This document shows positions 44,545-56,122 of a stretch of DNA of 64,000 nucleotides, one piece after another; position 1 is the stretch's first letter; each line of letters begins with the position of its first letter. The notes under the pieces are model-generated. The model had not been told where the DNA came from. It did not search any database and saw only the letters and a list, made by a program, of their open reading frames with translations. The translations under genes and the position numbers were made by a program. This DNA is from Kingdonia uniflora (taxonomy: Eukaryota > Streptophyta > Magnoliopsida > Ranunculales > Circaeasteraceae): NCBI GenBank assembly GCA_014058105.1, contig JACGCM010002082.1:496001-560000 (forward strand). Direction: 5' to 3'.

Positions 44545-44889
44545 ATGTCTGTTTCTTCATCCCAAAATAGCGGAAATTGTTCTAAGACCAAACATCAGGA
44601 CCGGATTGAGGCAAAGGTTATTCGAGTACGGGAAAAGATGTTGGAGCTTAAACAGAGGTTTCTTGGCGACCAGGACTGGGACGTAAAGATGCCAGAGTTG
44701 GTCAAAGTGGAGCCCGGGGATCCTATTAGCAGCATGTCCTTTGCCTACTGGTAGGGGGTTCTTCAGATGATGGGTTTATTTCTCGACCACCGATTGGCCT
44801 TGCTGGAGTCATTTGCGGAGGGGATGGTGGACCAGGAGAATTCTGCTGCTGAGGCTGGGTGCGAGGAAAGGCATCCTGACGATAAATAA
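44545..44889 (+). pseudogene. Antisense short ORF B of Retand-A2
   Basis: ATG 44545 (MSVSSSQNSGN) to TAA 44887-44889, 115 codons in one frame with one internal TAG at 44752. Blocks: IRVREKMLELKQRFLGDQDW, MPELVKVEPGDPI and SFAYW, then after the stop LLESFAEGMVDQEN. It is a diverged sister of ORF A 600 bp upstream: both have x-ELK-x-x-F-x-GD and MPxLVxxEPGxPI. They may descend from a duplication within the element. In A1 the same gene has a frameshift but no TAG here. Confidence 0.7.
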
Positions 44890-45677
44890 GGGCTTCTTGT
44901 GCTGGTTTGTTGAGTGGTATAGGGGGATATTTGTATTTACTATTTGAATTTGACTGTTTGTATTTATATTGAATGAAATTGGGAGTTGAAAAGATATCTG
45001 TCGAATTATATTTCTGCACTGTGTATAATAAGATTTTGAACTGCCAAAGTAATATTCTGAACTCTCGAAGTAAAATTCTGATCTGTCGAAGTAAAATTCT
45101 GAACTGTGTATAACTAAAATTTTGGTCTGTCGAAGTAGAAGTCTGATCTGTTAAAGTAAAATTTTGATCTGTCGAAGTAAGACATGCATAAAATTCGAAG
45201 GTGATTTAGGCGCGATCAAGTTGTCATATGTCGAATACTTGATATATTATGAATTCGAATATGAAGTTATCTGCGGACAAATGTTTAGGACACGGTATAA
45301 TTGATTACTCGTGTGCGAGAAGTGGGTGCGTCAATGGTTTGCTAGATTTGACTGAGCAGACTGACAGCTCAGACTGCTGGTCTGTTAGAACGGTACGCAC
45401 TTCTGGGGTAGTGTGCCATGCAGGTAATCATGATTTCTTTTGCTTTACATAAAAGGTGTGATTTGATGTAGGGACCTGACTGGACAACTTCTAGTGAGGA
45501 TCAGAAGGTTTGAGTGGCTTTGAGTTTAAATCTAAGTCAGAGTGAGCGTGTGATTCGCACGTGCGCAGAAGTAGGGGTAAATTTGTCAAAACTCATCTCA
45601 GCCGAATAAATGGGGTAGTGGGGTAGTGGCAATGATAGTGCCTTGGAAATCGAGGCAATTTTGGTATTCTGAGGAGG
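44890..45677. other. Spacer between antisense ORF B and long antisense gene
   Basis: No gene seen. CTGTCGAAGTAAAATT-like words recur at least five times between 45020 and 45185, also inverted in A1 near 26590-26760, so a short interspersed repeat is a family feature. Confidence 0.5.
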
Positions 45678-45686
45678 TATATATAT
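45678..45686 (+). promoter_or_regulatory. TATA box of the long antisense gene (A2)
   Basis: TATATATAT in GAGGAGGTATATATATGAG; the homologous site in A1 is 26071-26078. The untranslated first exon appears to end at ACACAG/GTATGTC (about 45842). Confidence 0.6.
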
Positions 45687-46128
45687 GAGGGGGAAATAAA
45701 CAAAATATTGTTCATAGAGAAAAACTAGAAAGTGCGAGGAAGAGAACATACGCCATTGTTACGTGAAGCTTTGAGAGAGGTTACTGAAGTTGCTGCTGGG
45801 TACCATCTGATTTGCTGTTGCGATTATACTTCCGCTAACACAGGTATGTCGAGTGATCTCTGTCTATTTTGTTTATATTTTCCTTATGTATTTGTAAGTA
45901 GAGTCTACTGGGTTTGTGAGTAGGAGGATATGATCGAGGATAGGGGGAAAACATGTGTCTGAGATTGAGCTCGTTTGGAATTCTAGGGTTTTGATGGTGA
46001 GGATGGGATTGGGGTCGATTTTTTGACTGTGTATGTATCTATTAGAGAGGATAGATAAAAATAGGTTATTGACAGAGAATTGTCTAATGTATCGATCTAA
46101 TTGCGTACCTCTTCTTCAGTTGGATAAG

Positions 46129-48300
46129 ATGCATACCCGTCGGGCTTCGAGACTGAGGCTGATAGATGAGGAGGTTGAAAATGAGGCTAGTGTGTATGGT
46201 CGTGCTCCGATAGATAAGGGTAGCGACGTAGAAGAACTAGTCATAGCAAAAGTTGTTCCACTAGAAATGGTAGTTCCAAAAGTTGGGGGTTCAAGTAGTA
46301 GGCATCGTAAGATGGTAGTGTCTGAGGATTGTGGTGAGGAAGATATGGGGGGTGGACAGAGAAAGTAAGGCGTAGGTATGGCTAAACCTTCAGGTGGTGA
46401 AAGGGGTGTGGGGGAGAAAGGTGACCAAGATGAGGATTCGGCTGAGTCAGATGAGGCCATTGGTTCTGTTCCAGATAGGGAGGAGGAGAGGCTAAATCAA
46501 TTTGTAGCTAAACATGGGTTGTCGAAGGTAGGGGTTATTTTGTATTCTACGAGGTCAGAGTACAGCTTTAAATTGAAGCCTTGAGAAGGTATAATGGCGT
46601 ATAGAGGCCAGATTCGACTGGGGATGCAATTTTCCCTTTGAAGGCTGGTGAAAGAGGTGTTGAACTTCTGGGAATTTACCCCATTTCAGATGAATAGAAA
46701 CTTTTATGAGATGATGAAGGTAATCGCGGGCATGAATGGAAAATTAAGTAGTGAGAGGAGGGGTTTAATTGAGTGGTACGATGTTGTATCATTCTATTCG
46801 AGGAAGGAGAATTAGAATGTGGGCACCTACCATATTCAGTGCCATGCAGATAAGCCCTGGTTGTTTGGTCTGTACTCAACGGGTCGAGGGTGGAATAGAG
46901 ATTTAGTTGTAGTATGGGGTGATTTTGAGAATGCCGAAGGGGAGGATTCTTATAGGATACATCATAAATTCTATAATCCAAGTAAGTTTTCTGTCGAAGA
47001 TTTTTTGATGTATTGTTCAAATAAACAGTGATTATATTTATGTTTTTCTATAGGTCCTCAAAACTGCACTTGGGCGAATCCGAGGGATTATATTGATGTT
47101 TTAATCGATTCAGACAATGAGTGGGTAAATTATGTTTTCTAGAGTCTTGGTATCAAGAAGAAAAGGCATAAGAAAATGGATTCCCTACTTCGAAACGTAC
47201 CCATTATGTCGAAGTCATCAAAGAAGAAGAGAGGCGAAGGTGCTTCAAAAGTGGTCAAAGGCATGGAGGAGGATAATTTGACGAGGATGGTTTAGTATGT
47301 TTCGAAGGCAAAGAGGGATGTGAAGCAAGCGACGCCAGTGCCCGAAGTAGTTAGTGATGCTTCGAGACAAAGGCTGAGGTATGTACAAGCACAAGCTGAG
47401 AAAGGGAAGGGCAAGGTCGTTCCCAAGTCTCCAAAGGTACAACAGATAAAGTTAACGCAATGCAAAAGGCGTAGGGCACTGGTGGAAGATGATGCAGAGG
47501 ATGAGGGCAAAGAGATAATGGAGACTGAGCGAGATGATCAGGCTCTAGCCAAGGCTGCTTCGATGGCAAAAATCTGCGAAGCTGACCTTGACGAGGCTTC
47601 GAGGCAAATGAAGATAAGAATGTATCAGGTAACTGCCTATTATTATTTGTGAAATTCTGAAATTTTCTTAAGTATTTTATTCTTCAAGAAATATTGATTG
47701 CTCAAATACTCTAGCAGATGAATTCTTGGGCGCAGTCATTCACTAAGGCAGTAAAAGTAAGAAAGAGGAGGTTACGGGAGGCAGTTGACAGTCTGGAGCT
47801 TGCTCGGGGGACAGAAGCGTCATTGTTGTCTAAGAATAAAGTTTTGCAGTGAGATCTGGAGGCTATTAATCATGCCTTCGAGAAGAGAATCAAAGCTCAC
47901 ATTATAATCATGAGCAAGTATTGAAGTCGAAGCTTACTGCAAAGGATAAGGAAAAAGTAGAACAGAAGGCGCATTACCAGGGGCAGTTTGATGATGAATG
48001 TGCAGCTACTGTCAGGCTGAAGGAGTTCATAGATGATTTGGGGTTTGATTCTGACACTCTGCAATGCATCCCTATTACCTAAGACCCTAATTCTGAAGCC
48101 GCTTTGTAGACGAAGGAGAGAGAGGTAGAAGTTGTTGATGGAGGTGTTAGAGGTAGTATAAAAACTTCTGTGGTCAAAGGTATTGCTGCTAGAACTGCAA
48201 TTGCCGTGATCGTCGATGGTACAGGGTCAAGATCATTGACTGGGGGTGCTGAAGGTGTTAGCACTGAAAAGCCTGTTGGGGGAAAAGATGCAGTCACGCC
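46129..48300 (+). pseudogene. Long antisense gene of Retand-A2, C-terminus displaced by Retand-B
   Basis: ATG 46129 (MHTRRASRLRLIDEEVENE). The frame continues to 46980 with stops at 46366, 46582, near 46639 and near 46813. The Transposase_28-like part reads YRGQIRLGMQF, EVLNFWEFTPFQMNRN and NRDLVVVWGDFE. Intron 1: donor GTAAGT 46981, acceptor TTCTATAG 47053. Then NPRDYIDVLIDSDNE, basic KKRHKKM and KSSKKKRGE, and CKRRRALVEDDAED. Intron 2: CAG/GTAACT at 47629, acceptor TCTAGCAG 47718. A coiled coil follows. Retand-B is inserted after GTCACGCC at 48300; the last codons and TGA are at 62425-62436. Confidence 0.75.
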
Positions 48301-48863
48301 TGTAATGGCCAAATTCCATAAGCTCGATATGATTAGGAATTAGATATCACACCAATGAACCTGTAATAATTTTATACTAGAAAGTAAGAAATGGAAACAA
48401 GTGTTTTTAGCGTGGAAAACCTCTGAACAGGTTAAAAACCACGACCTCGTATAGAGGATTTTTGTAAAAGTATCTTTATTGCTTGGAGTGGATTTCTCTA
48501 AAATATAAAAATGTTATTAATCTCGTAAATAAGAAGTTAGAGTAATTTTTCTGGTCTCTGTCTCTTCTGGAACTTTTCCTTTATATAGGCTTCTCCACAG
48601 CTCTTCATCGTGCTAGAGCACATTTTCCAAATAATATGGTTAGTGGCGGTTGACTGAATAACTGACGAGTTCGTGGGAGACATGTGTTTTTGACTGGATA
48701 ACATTTTCCGGGTTTAGCTCGAGCCACGTTCTTGAGTAGTTCGTGGGGTTGGTTAAAATATTAACTAGAGTGTTTAAATGGTAAAAATTCATGAGCCTAA
48801 GATGGAGGTAAATCGAGCTGCGTGAACTTGATTATGAGTGAGATCGAGGGATAAGTCCCTACA
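48301..48863 (-). repeat. Retand-B 3' LTR
   Basis: 563 bp; on the minus strand it starts TGTAGGGACTTATCC and ends GGCCATTACA. A TATATAAA stands at 48587-48580 on the minus strand. It aligns fully with 61846-62424; the main differences are small indels, for example about 15 bp near 62045. Confidence 0.93.
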
Positions 48864-48884
48864 ATCGCCCTTTCGCAACCGAAG
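48864..48884 (-). promoter_or_regulatory. Polypurine tract region of Retand-B
   Basis: Minus strand GGTTGCGAAAGGGCGAT directly before the 3' LTR start TGTAGGG. Shorter than the Retand-A tract but with the same GGGCGA core. Confidence 0.65.
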
Positions 48885-49097
48885 TCACGAGTGGCTTTGG
48901 TTGAGTAAAATTACGTGAAAAGTTTAAAATTTGAAACGGAGAAATGATCACGTTTGACTGGGTGGAAGTTACATGATATTGGGAAGTTATGGGGATTAAA
49001 TGATGATGTGGATGTATGTGACGGTTGCATTTGAATAGTCGCGTCCATAATGAATGATAACACTTGGCAAAACGTACTTGCACAATAAATTTAGGGT

Positions 49098-49105
49098 TAT
49101 ATAAA
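49098..49105 (+). promoter_or_regulatory. TATA box of Retand-B antisense ORF A
   Basis: TATATAAA in GGGTTATATAAAGAG, 80 bp before ATG 49178, similar spacing to ORF A in both Retand-A copies (88 and 90 bp). Confidence 0.6.
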
Positions 49106-49177
49106 GAGTACCTTTAGCAAATCTTTGGAACAATTCTTGTATGCGTACCTTTTTCTGAGATGGTAAAAACTTAGAGT

Positions 49178-49452
49178 ATGGTTCTTGAAGAGAGAATTGC
49201 GTCTGAAATGCAGAGGTTAAAGTTAAAATACTTTGGTGACCGTTCCTTGGAAATGGCGATCCCCGCCCCTATTCCTCTGTTATACCAAGGCTTGTCGGGA
49301 AAGAAATCGGTTGAAGCTAAGGATGATTTCTACTATAGGTAGAGATTTATGTCTTTGTCTTGACAGGCGAGGAACGTTGGGCCTGTCTCCGCAGTCTTGC
49401 GAAAGACAGGGTTAGGGATTCATATGCATGGAAAGGTGTATCTGCGGGGTAG
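49178..49452 (+). pseudogene. Antisense short ORF A of Retand-B, frameshifted
   Basis: ATG 49178 (MVLEERIASEMQRLK) followed by KLKYFGDRSLEMAIP, then KDDFYYR and a TAG. In the next frame TGEERWACLRSLAKD and a stop at 49450 continue the homology. The landmarks LK-x-K-(Y/F)-F-GD, the following helix, and (A/G)EER-x-x-x-L-x-x-LA occur in the same order in ORF A of A1 and A2. It is the first antisense gene inside the 3' LTR here too. This supports one ancestral ORF in both families. Function unknown; no known domain. Confidence 0.6.
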
Positions 49453-50345
49453 ATACGCTGATTCCTTATGTCACCATGGATTCTAAGATTAGGCCCTCTT
49501 CATCTCTACCAACTCTTTGGGGGTGATGGTTATAGAAGAGGCGGTGATGGCAGTGGAGGAGCAGAATGATAAAGGGGGAACCTGCTGACGCATTTCCATC
49601 GTGTTTTTGCACTCAGAAGACCTTCATCGTGTTTTGTGGGGGCCAACACTGAGTCCACTTCTTGCATAGTTTCTGTTTGAAGTTTGATTGGACTTCGACC
49701 AAACTTATATGAGGGAAACTTTTTATTGTGTCCAATGTCTTCTTTGCATCAGGGTGAAGAATCACTAAATTAAGAAAAACTGGAAAACATGATACCTCGG
49801 AGTGCCTAAATGACCTGTGACTTTTAACAAACTGGGAAAAATTGTTATATGTAAAGTACCTGAAGTTTGGTGCTGGATGGATAACATTATGTTGTATTCT
49901 TGTGTGAAAACTTGTTACTTGTAAATCGTATGTAATATCTTTGACATGAATAAAAGTTGATATTTACTAAACTGTGTATAGAAAAATTTCTTTGAATTGA
50001 ACTATATTGTGTTGAGTGTTGGTTGAATAACTGCTTATAAGTTATTTAAACAATGTTACAATGTTGCTCGAACTGAGATAATATGTGATGACAATGTCGT
50101 GTTGATATAAATGACTTATGTTTAAATGGTGAGGGATAGAAATTGTAGGAAATATGTAACTGTAGAAACTCATCTTGTTACAGGTTGAAAAGGGGTAATA
50201 CTCGTGGTAGCATAAGGTCAAGTACAATGACTATTTTGTATAATATAAGGGGATAAGCTCTAATAATTGATTCCAAGATTTTTGGGTTTTTGTTATGAGA
50301 TACAAGGTAAAAACTACGTATTCGAGGGGAAGTGTGTAAGAAGCG
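49453..50345. other. Spacer in the antisense cassette of Retand-B
   Basis: No gene recognised. The part after 49640 is AT-rich and probably holds the 3' end of the short antisense transcript. Confidence 0.4.
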
Positions 50346-50640
50346 TATAAATATGGGTAGGCTGAAAGATAAACAGAGGAGAGATAAGGGTGATATGGCT
50401 CGATCTCAGAGGATTTGTCTTGCCAGGGAAGGATGATCAGCTATAAAGATTGTTTAAGTACGTGAGTGGTCATTTGGTTCGTTTGTTAGATGCTGAGCTA
50501 TCGGTGAGGGAGTGTGAGCTGGAAGGTCAGATATAAGGAGTAGGGAGTTGGAAAATGCCCGTTATTTCTTAGAGGTGTGTTGGTGAGGGATTAGGTAGAT
50601 TGAAAGAAGTTGGCTGGTTTGATTGCCGAAGTTAAGATCG
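50346..50640 (+). pseudogene. Possible second short antisense ORF of Retand-B
   Basis: TATAAATA at 50346-50353 is followed 42 bp later by ATG 50395 (MARSQRICLAREG, then TGA). In the next frame KYVSGHLVRLLDAELSVREC and ELEGQI follow, a helical acidic segment. Position and promoter spacing (49 bp to the ATG) recall ORF B of Retand-A, but I see no clear sequence similarity to it. Several stops. Low confidence. Confidence 0.35.
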
Positions 50641-51629
50641 AATTTGAAGATCTGAGGATCGACAAATAATGTGATTAGATGATGTTTGGTTTAGATTACC
50701 ATGGCTGTGATGGATGTGTGTAAAGTGGGTCTTATGAATAATATACTTGTTTTGAATGTAGCAAAAATAATATAAGTCAAGCGGATCCTTTATGGGGGCA
50801 AATCTATTTTGAGACTGTTTTGGCAAATATTTTGAATAATTTTGAAAATTTGCATAGTTTAGAAAATGACGTCTGTCACTATATGTATGATAAACAAGGA
50901 TAGAGAAACATAAATATAAGAATGCAGAAGCTTCTAGTTTTATTTTGTATGCAAAAAGAAATAAAACTTTGACATTGTACAAAGTGAGTCATCATGAGTA
51001 TGGGAAGGTCAGGAAAAAATATGGAAATAGGGAGTAAAAATATATTAAAAAATGAGAGGAGTTGTAATGATGGAAATGTAGTTTTATCGAAAAGGCACAA
51101 GGCGTTTGACATGGAGAGTAGAAAGGATGCCTCAGTTCTGGAATCGAGGACAGTTCGCGCGAAGAGTAATAAATACCAGCCTTTGGAGAGAGAAATGATA
51201 AATAGTGCTTCTTCGTCTCTAATCAAACATTTTACAACTTCATAAAATTTAGAGAGCACTCAGAGAGAGAGACAAAATATCAGGGGATTTGATAAAGAGT
51301 TATCCAAAGGTGATAAACGGTTGAAGGGGGTAAAAGATTTTGGATCTCGTAGGTAGCTATACAGTAGTGTCGTGAGGGAAAAGCTTGGCGCAACTGCTGA
51401 TTCTCATTCGGATACTAAAGGTTTGTTAAGATGTACGAAAATATATGTTAACGTATGTATATGTTAATGATATATTGTTATACGTAAGCGATTGATCAGA
51501 GATACATGTTGAATATATATATATATATATATACATAGACAGAAGAATGATAAATACCTTAACCTGTGTGTAGATCAAGCGTGAAAGGTATCTCTATAAG
51601 TCGAAAACGTGCCTGTAGAATTTGTTTTT

Positions 51630-54600
51630 ATGATGGGTAGTTCATCTGCTAATGAGGTATCGACCTCTGGCCGGATGAATGAGTCTGATATTGAAGGTGA
51701 AGTAGGATTGGAACAATTCTCGAGTTTCCCTGGTCAATTGGTATCTTATCCTCCGTGTTCTGATGCCTTTAGATAGTTTTGTAAAGCCAAGGTGGCTGTA
51801 GGAGGGAAGTGGGGCAATTGTGTAGAGTTTGCCGATAGGCAGTTTAGGTGTTGTATGGTAGCGGAGGGGGAAGAGTATTTTTATCTTCTGGTAAATTTGG
51901 AAGTAGAAAAATGATATAGAGGTATAGATAAATCAATCTCGTTAGAATATTTTGATGGGGATCTCCAGAGTGACCTCTTAGAGGGCTTTTTGTGTTACCT
52001 ATCTCAATTAGAGTATGGGTTGAGCCTTCCCCTCACTAATTTGGCGAAGGGGATTATGAATGCAATTGGGGCATGTTCTGTTCAATTGAACGGGAACATG
52101 TGGGAGGTAATAACCGTGTGTGACCATCTAAATAAAAAATAGGAAAGGGAGGAAAAAGTGAGGAGGATAACCCCTGATGACATTTTGCAGTTTTATGGGG
52201 TGAAGAATTTTAAGGCCAGTGGGGGGTCTTATTTCTGTACGAGCGCAACTCGGCGTCGTCTTTTTGATCTGAATTCGGCAGGTCGAACCTGGAATGACAA
52301 CATCATATGAGTGAAGGGTAATTGTCTTCAAAGAGATGATGAAGAACCTTTGGACCTTCGGCTTAGAACTGTATAGCAAAGTAAGTATAGACATGCATAA
52401 ATAGAATTATTGTTATGTTTCTCTGACAAATGTAGTTGATAGTAAAATTTTTGTTATTTCAGGTGTGAAGTCTACAGTAAAAAGGAAGGAATCCCTATTG
52501 AACAAAGTTACAGAGGAGGAAACTGAACTCTAACTTGTGTTGGAGGGACTCTGCCTAAGTAGAAAAAAAAAGGGTTGACAGCAGGTCGAATAAGGTTTGA
52601 AAGGCTCAGTCTACCAGGTCGATGGCTGGGGTTGATGATGGAAAAAGGCAAGTAAGTGGTGAGAAGGTCCGAACTAATCTGTCCAAGACTTCTAGAACTG
52701 GATGTTCGACTCAGCCGAATCCTGTCAAGTCGAGCAAAGTAGCTCAATAATATCTGAAGAAACGGATGCTGAAGGCTCTGCCGGCCTCTGGTACCACTGG
52801 AAGTGGTGAGGTCGCAAAAGATAAGAGGAGGAGGGTCGAACCCTCTTGAGAGTTAGGAGAAAAGGTCGTCGAGGGGCAATCTGCTTCAGTGGACGACCTT
52901 AATGAGGTCAAGGAAAGGGCCAGGTTGGCGGTTCTCCAAGGAGAGGAAGACGCGAGCAAGATGGTAAGTTTATATTATTAAAAAGAAATGCTTAATACAT
53001 TTTGAACTAGTCGCTGAGATCGATGTGATTTTTCTAGGTTGCTCGTCTTGTTAAGGGGATTTGGCTCAGTATAGAGAAAGAGAAAAGCGAGCTGAAGAAG
53101 TTCAATGTCGAGCTAGAAAATGAATTAGCTCGATCCAGGGCTGACGTTTTGAAGGACATCAAGCAGTTGAAGGCCTCTCATGCCGTGGCGATTGGTTAAA
53201 TGCAGGTGGAGACAAAGGCCAATCTTGATGATATGGTTGAGGAGCGTGACAGACTAGGGCGCCATTTGATGTTGAAAGGCTATTCTAAGGAGGAGGTGGA
53301 TGCCATCAAGTTGGACATTTATGTTAAGGAAGAATATGAGGAGGAAGCAGAAGCGGTGGGGTTCGTGGATGGTCTAGATGGTATTTCCCGCCAGACGATG
53401 CTCAACAATCAAGGGGATGACGTTGAGCTCCCGGAAAGTGGTAGTGAGAAGGTAGGGTAGACATATGTGTTTGTATAAGTATTTGTAAGTTGTTTGAATT
53501 GTGTGTGAGGACGAAACTTCTGTTGATTGACTTTGTTTATAAACCTTTTGTAGGTAGTTAGAGAGATGAGTCTCAGAATAAATGATCTAGAGTCCGGACT
53601 TACTAGGGAAAGAGAAACCTCTAAAACCTTGATGTCTGCACAAGCAGAGTTGCAGGTTAGATTGGAATAGGTTTTTTGACTTGTATGTTATACCAGCGTT
53701 AAGTTATCAAGTAAATAGGAAATAGATGCATGGTAAAACTCCAACGTTATTAATATAGAGTAATATATCGAAAGTATGTACCTTGTATCTCGAAAGAAAA
53801 CTCATGAAGAGTTGATCTGAGAATGGACTACAAACTTTTAGTCTAAAAGTATTTGGAAGCAGATGTTTAAAAATTACATAGTCTCTTTAGAAATGTAGTA
53901 TGAATATATTGAAAGGCTTCTGAATCGAACTGTACTAAAACTTGTTATATTTCTCAGGTCGAATTAGATTCATCTCGTGCACGTGAGGACGAAGTACTCA
54001 TGTGCAATCAAGAATTTGTGGAGCAGTTTGATTGGATGAAGGAGGCGAGTGAGAATAGAGAAGATCAATACGTAAAGGCATATTTTAGACTTGTGGATTT
54101 GACTCAGGCCGAGTCAGGTGGAAGAGAAAGATTCTGAGATAAATAGTAGATTAAAAGAGCTAGCTGAGGTCGCAGAACGTGCCGAGAAGCTTCAACATCA
54201 AGTTGACGCATTGGCTGTGAAGGGTAAGCAGGCCGACACAAATCAATGCCGTATTCAGGTGCTGGAATAATCAGAAGAGCAATTTCGATATGATCTTTAT
54301 AACTGTAGGAACGAGCTGGAGTGAATGAGATGAAAATTCATTAAAAAGGACGACGAGCTGAGGGTAGCTCGAGAAAATCTATCAGCTTTGGAAGCCGCAG
54401 TTGAACATTTGCAAACAGCCCTCCCGCCAAGGATATGGAATTTTGAGAAATGTAACGAAGGTGCAATAATTTAAACAACACAAGAGGGTTGCATGACTTA
54501 AAGCCGAACTGGCGCAAGCCATTGCTCGTGCTAAGAAAGCCGAGGCTAGAGAGCTTTCAGGGGGAAGTAGAGCTGTGGTTAAGGCTCCTTTAGTTTGAGG

Positions 54601-55326
54601 GGATGTAGTTAGTCACTCAGGTCAAATTAGACAGCTAGAGTGTAACGTATCTCATATTCAGGGGCATGTTCAAAAGGGAAATGCATATTTGAGGGTCTGC
54701 CAGCATAAGTTGGATGCTGCTCTTATCAGGGAGAAGGTTATGGAAGGGGAGATCAAAGCAAAGGAACCGCTTGTGAAGAGGAAAGAAGAATTATTGAAAG
54801 ATCTCCCGGCTAGGGAAGAGTTGAACGCAGAAATTGGGAGGCTTCGTGCTCGGGTAGTAGACTTAGAAGCCATGAATATAGCTGAGTCTGCGAAGTATAT
54901 TGCCAAGTTGGAAGATGTCATTTATCATGATAAGGACGATGCATAAATAATTGAATAAAAGAATGAGTACGCTAGGTTAGAGTCACACCTCGAAAGGTTA
55001 AAGGTGAGATTCGCAACAATGGTAGTACCTGATGCGTCTCGATCTGACCTATTAAGGGTGATTGTTACATATTTTGTAGAGGAAGTAAAAAGACTTGAGT
55101 CATAACGAGATACCTTCTTCAAAACTATGTCGGATAAGGGATGCATCTGCGGAGCTAAGATAGATCGGGGGAATTATCTGGGCATAATGAAAACCCAACT
55201 GGGCCCTCGAATGGCTGAATCGATAGAACAAGGTTGAGTTGTTGTGGCCCATGAACTGAAAGCTTGACCTCTTGATGTGGGGGGAAGCACTGCTGACACT
55301 CCATCAGTAGAAAATAATCTTTTATA
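51630..55326 (+). pseudogene. Long antisense gene of Retand-B (Transposase_28-like domain plus long coiled coil), with introns
   Basis: Start ATG 51630 or 51633 (MGSSSANEVSTSGRMNE). The N-terminal domain reads EYFDGDLQSDLLEGF, then LEYGLSLPLTNLAKGIMN and LNGNMWEVITVCDHL, the pattern of the plant Transposase_28 ('putative gypsy type transposon') family, then DILQFYGVKNFKASGG. Introns are suggested at 52380-52460, 52965-53037 and 53645-53957. The rest is a very long coiled coil: EKEKSELKKFNVELENEL, VEERDRLGRHLMLKGYSKEE, and KEELLKDLPAREELNAEIGR. It resembles the A1/A2 long gene in order of parts but has a longer coiled coil. More than ten stops. Function unknown. Confidence 0.7.
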
Positions 55327-55344
55327 ATATGAATTTGACCTAAA

Positions 55345-55965
55345 AATAAATAGTATCTATCACAGACACATTGAAATTGATAAAGGCTAGTATAACCATT
55401 GTCTTATCTTATGTCTGGTGAAGCCTTTGATTTAAAACAAAGTTTGTACATTCATTTTAATCACAAAAATGGGTTGAGTTAAACCAAGTTGAAACCTGAT
55501 TTGAACTATAGAAATGTCACAAACATATTGAAAGAGATGAAAGCTAGTATGACCTTTGCCTTATCTTATACCTGGCTGAGTCTTTGATATGAAACAAGTT
55601 CTTACACTTGCTACAATCGCAAGGATGTAAAAATTCAGCTAAACCAAGTGTTATCCTTGATCCTGCTGGTAGAAATGACCCAAACAAGTTGTAAAAGATG
55701 AAGACAAGTATTATCTTTATATTATCTCTTGTTTGGCTGAGTCTTTGATATGAAACCAGTTTTACACTTGCTGCAATCGCAGAGATGTAAAGATTCAGCT
55801 AAACCAAGTGTTATCCTTGATCCAGCCGGTAGAAATGATCCAAACAAGTTGTAAAAGATAAAGACTAGTATTATCCTTGCCTTATCTCTTGTTTGGTTGA
55901 GTCTTTGATATAAAATAAGTTTTTACACTTGTCACAATCGCAGAGATGTAGTAAAAGAAGCCAAA
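55345..55965 (-). repeat. 159-bp tandem repeat, four units, next to Retand-B integrase
   Basis: Words GAGTCTTTGATATGAAAC and variants lie near 55420, 55581, 55740 and 55898, with period 158-161 bp. The last two units are most alike. The repeat takes the same place between integrase and antisense genes as the 196-bp repeat of Retand-A, but the sequences are not alike. Confidence 0.8.
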
Positions 55966-56122
55966 TTAAGTAAAATATGGCCCAATGTTCGTAAAGAGAA
56001 TGTTATTGTTCCAAAAAAAACTTTTATTGATAAGCTCAAAATTTATATTGGATAGAGATTAGAATTACACTTTTGGAATTGTAAAATAAAAAGAAAAATG
56101 TGGAAATGGAGTAGTAAGACGC

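Noticed and set aside
51510..51535. TA-rich run as a TATA promoter for the long antisense gene of Retand-B
   Set aside because: It is a simple (AT)n microsatellite about 100 bp before the ATG; it could act as one but shows no match to the other promoters, so I left it out.
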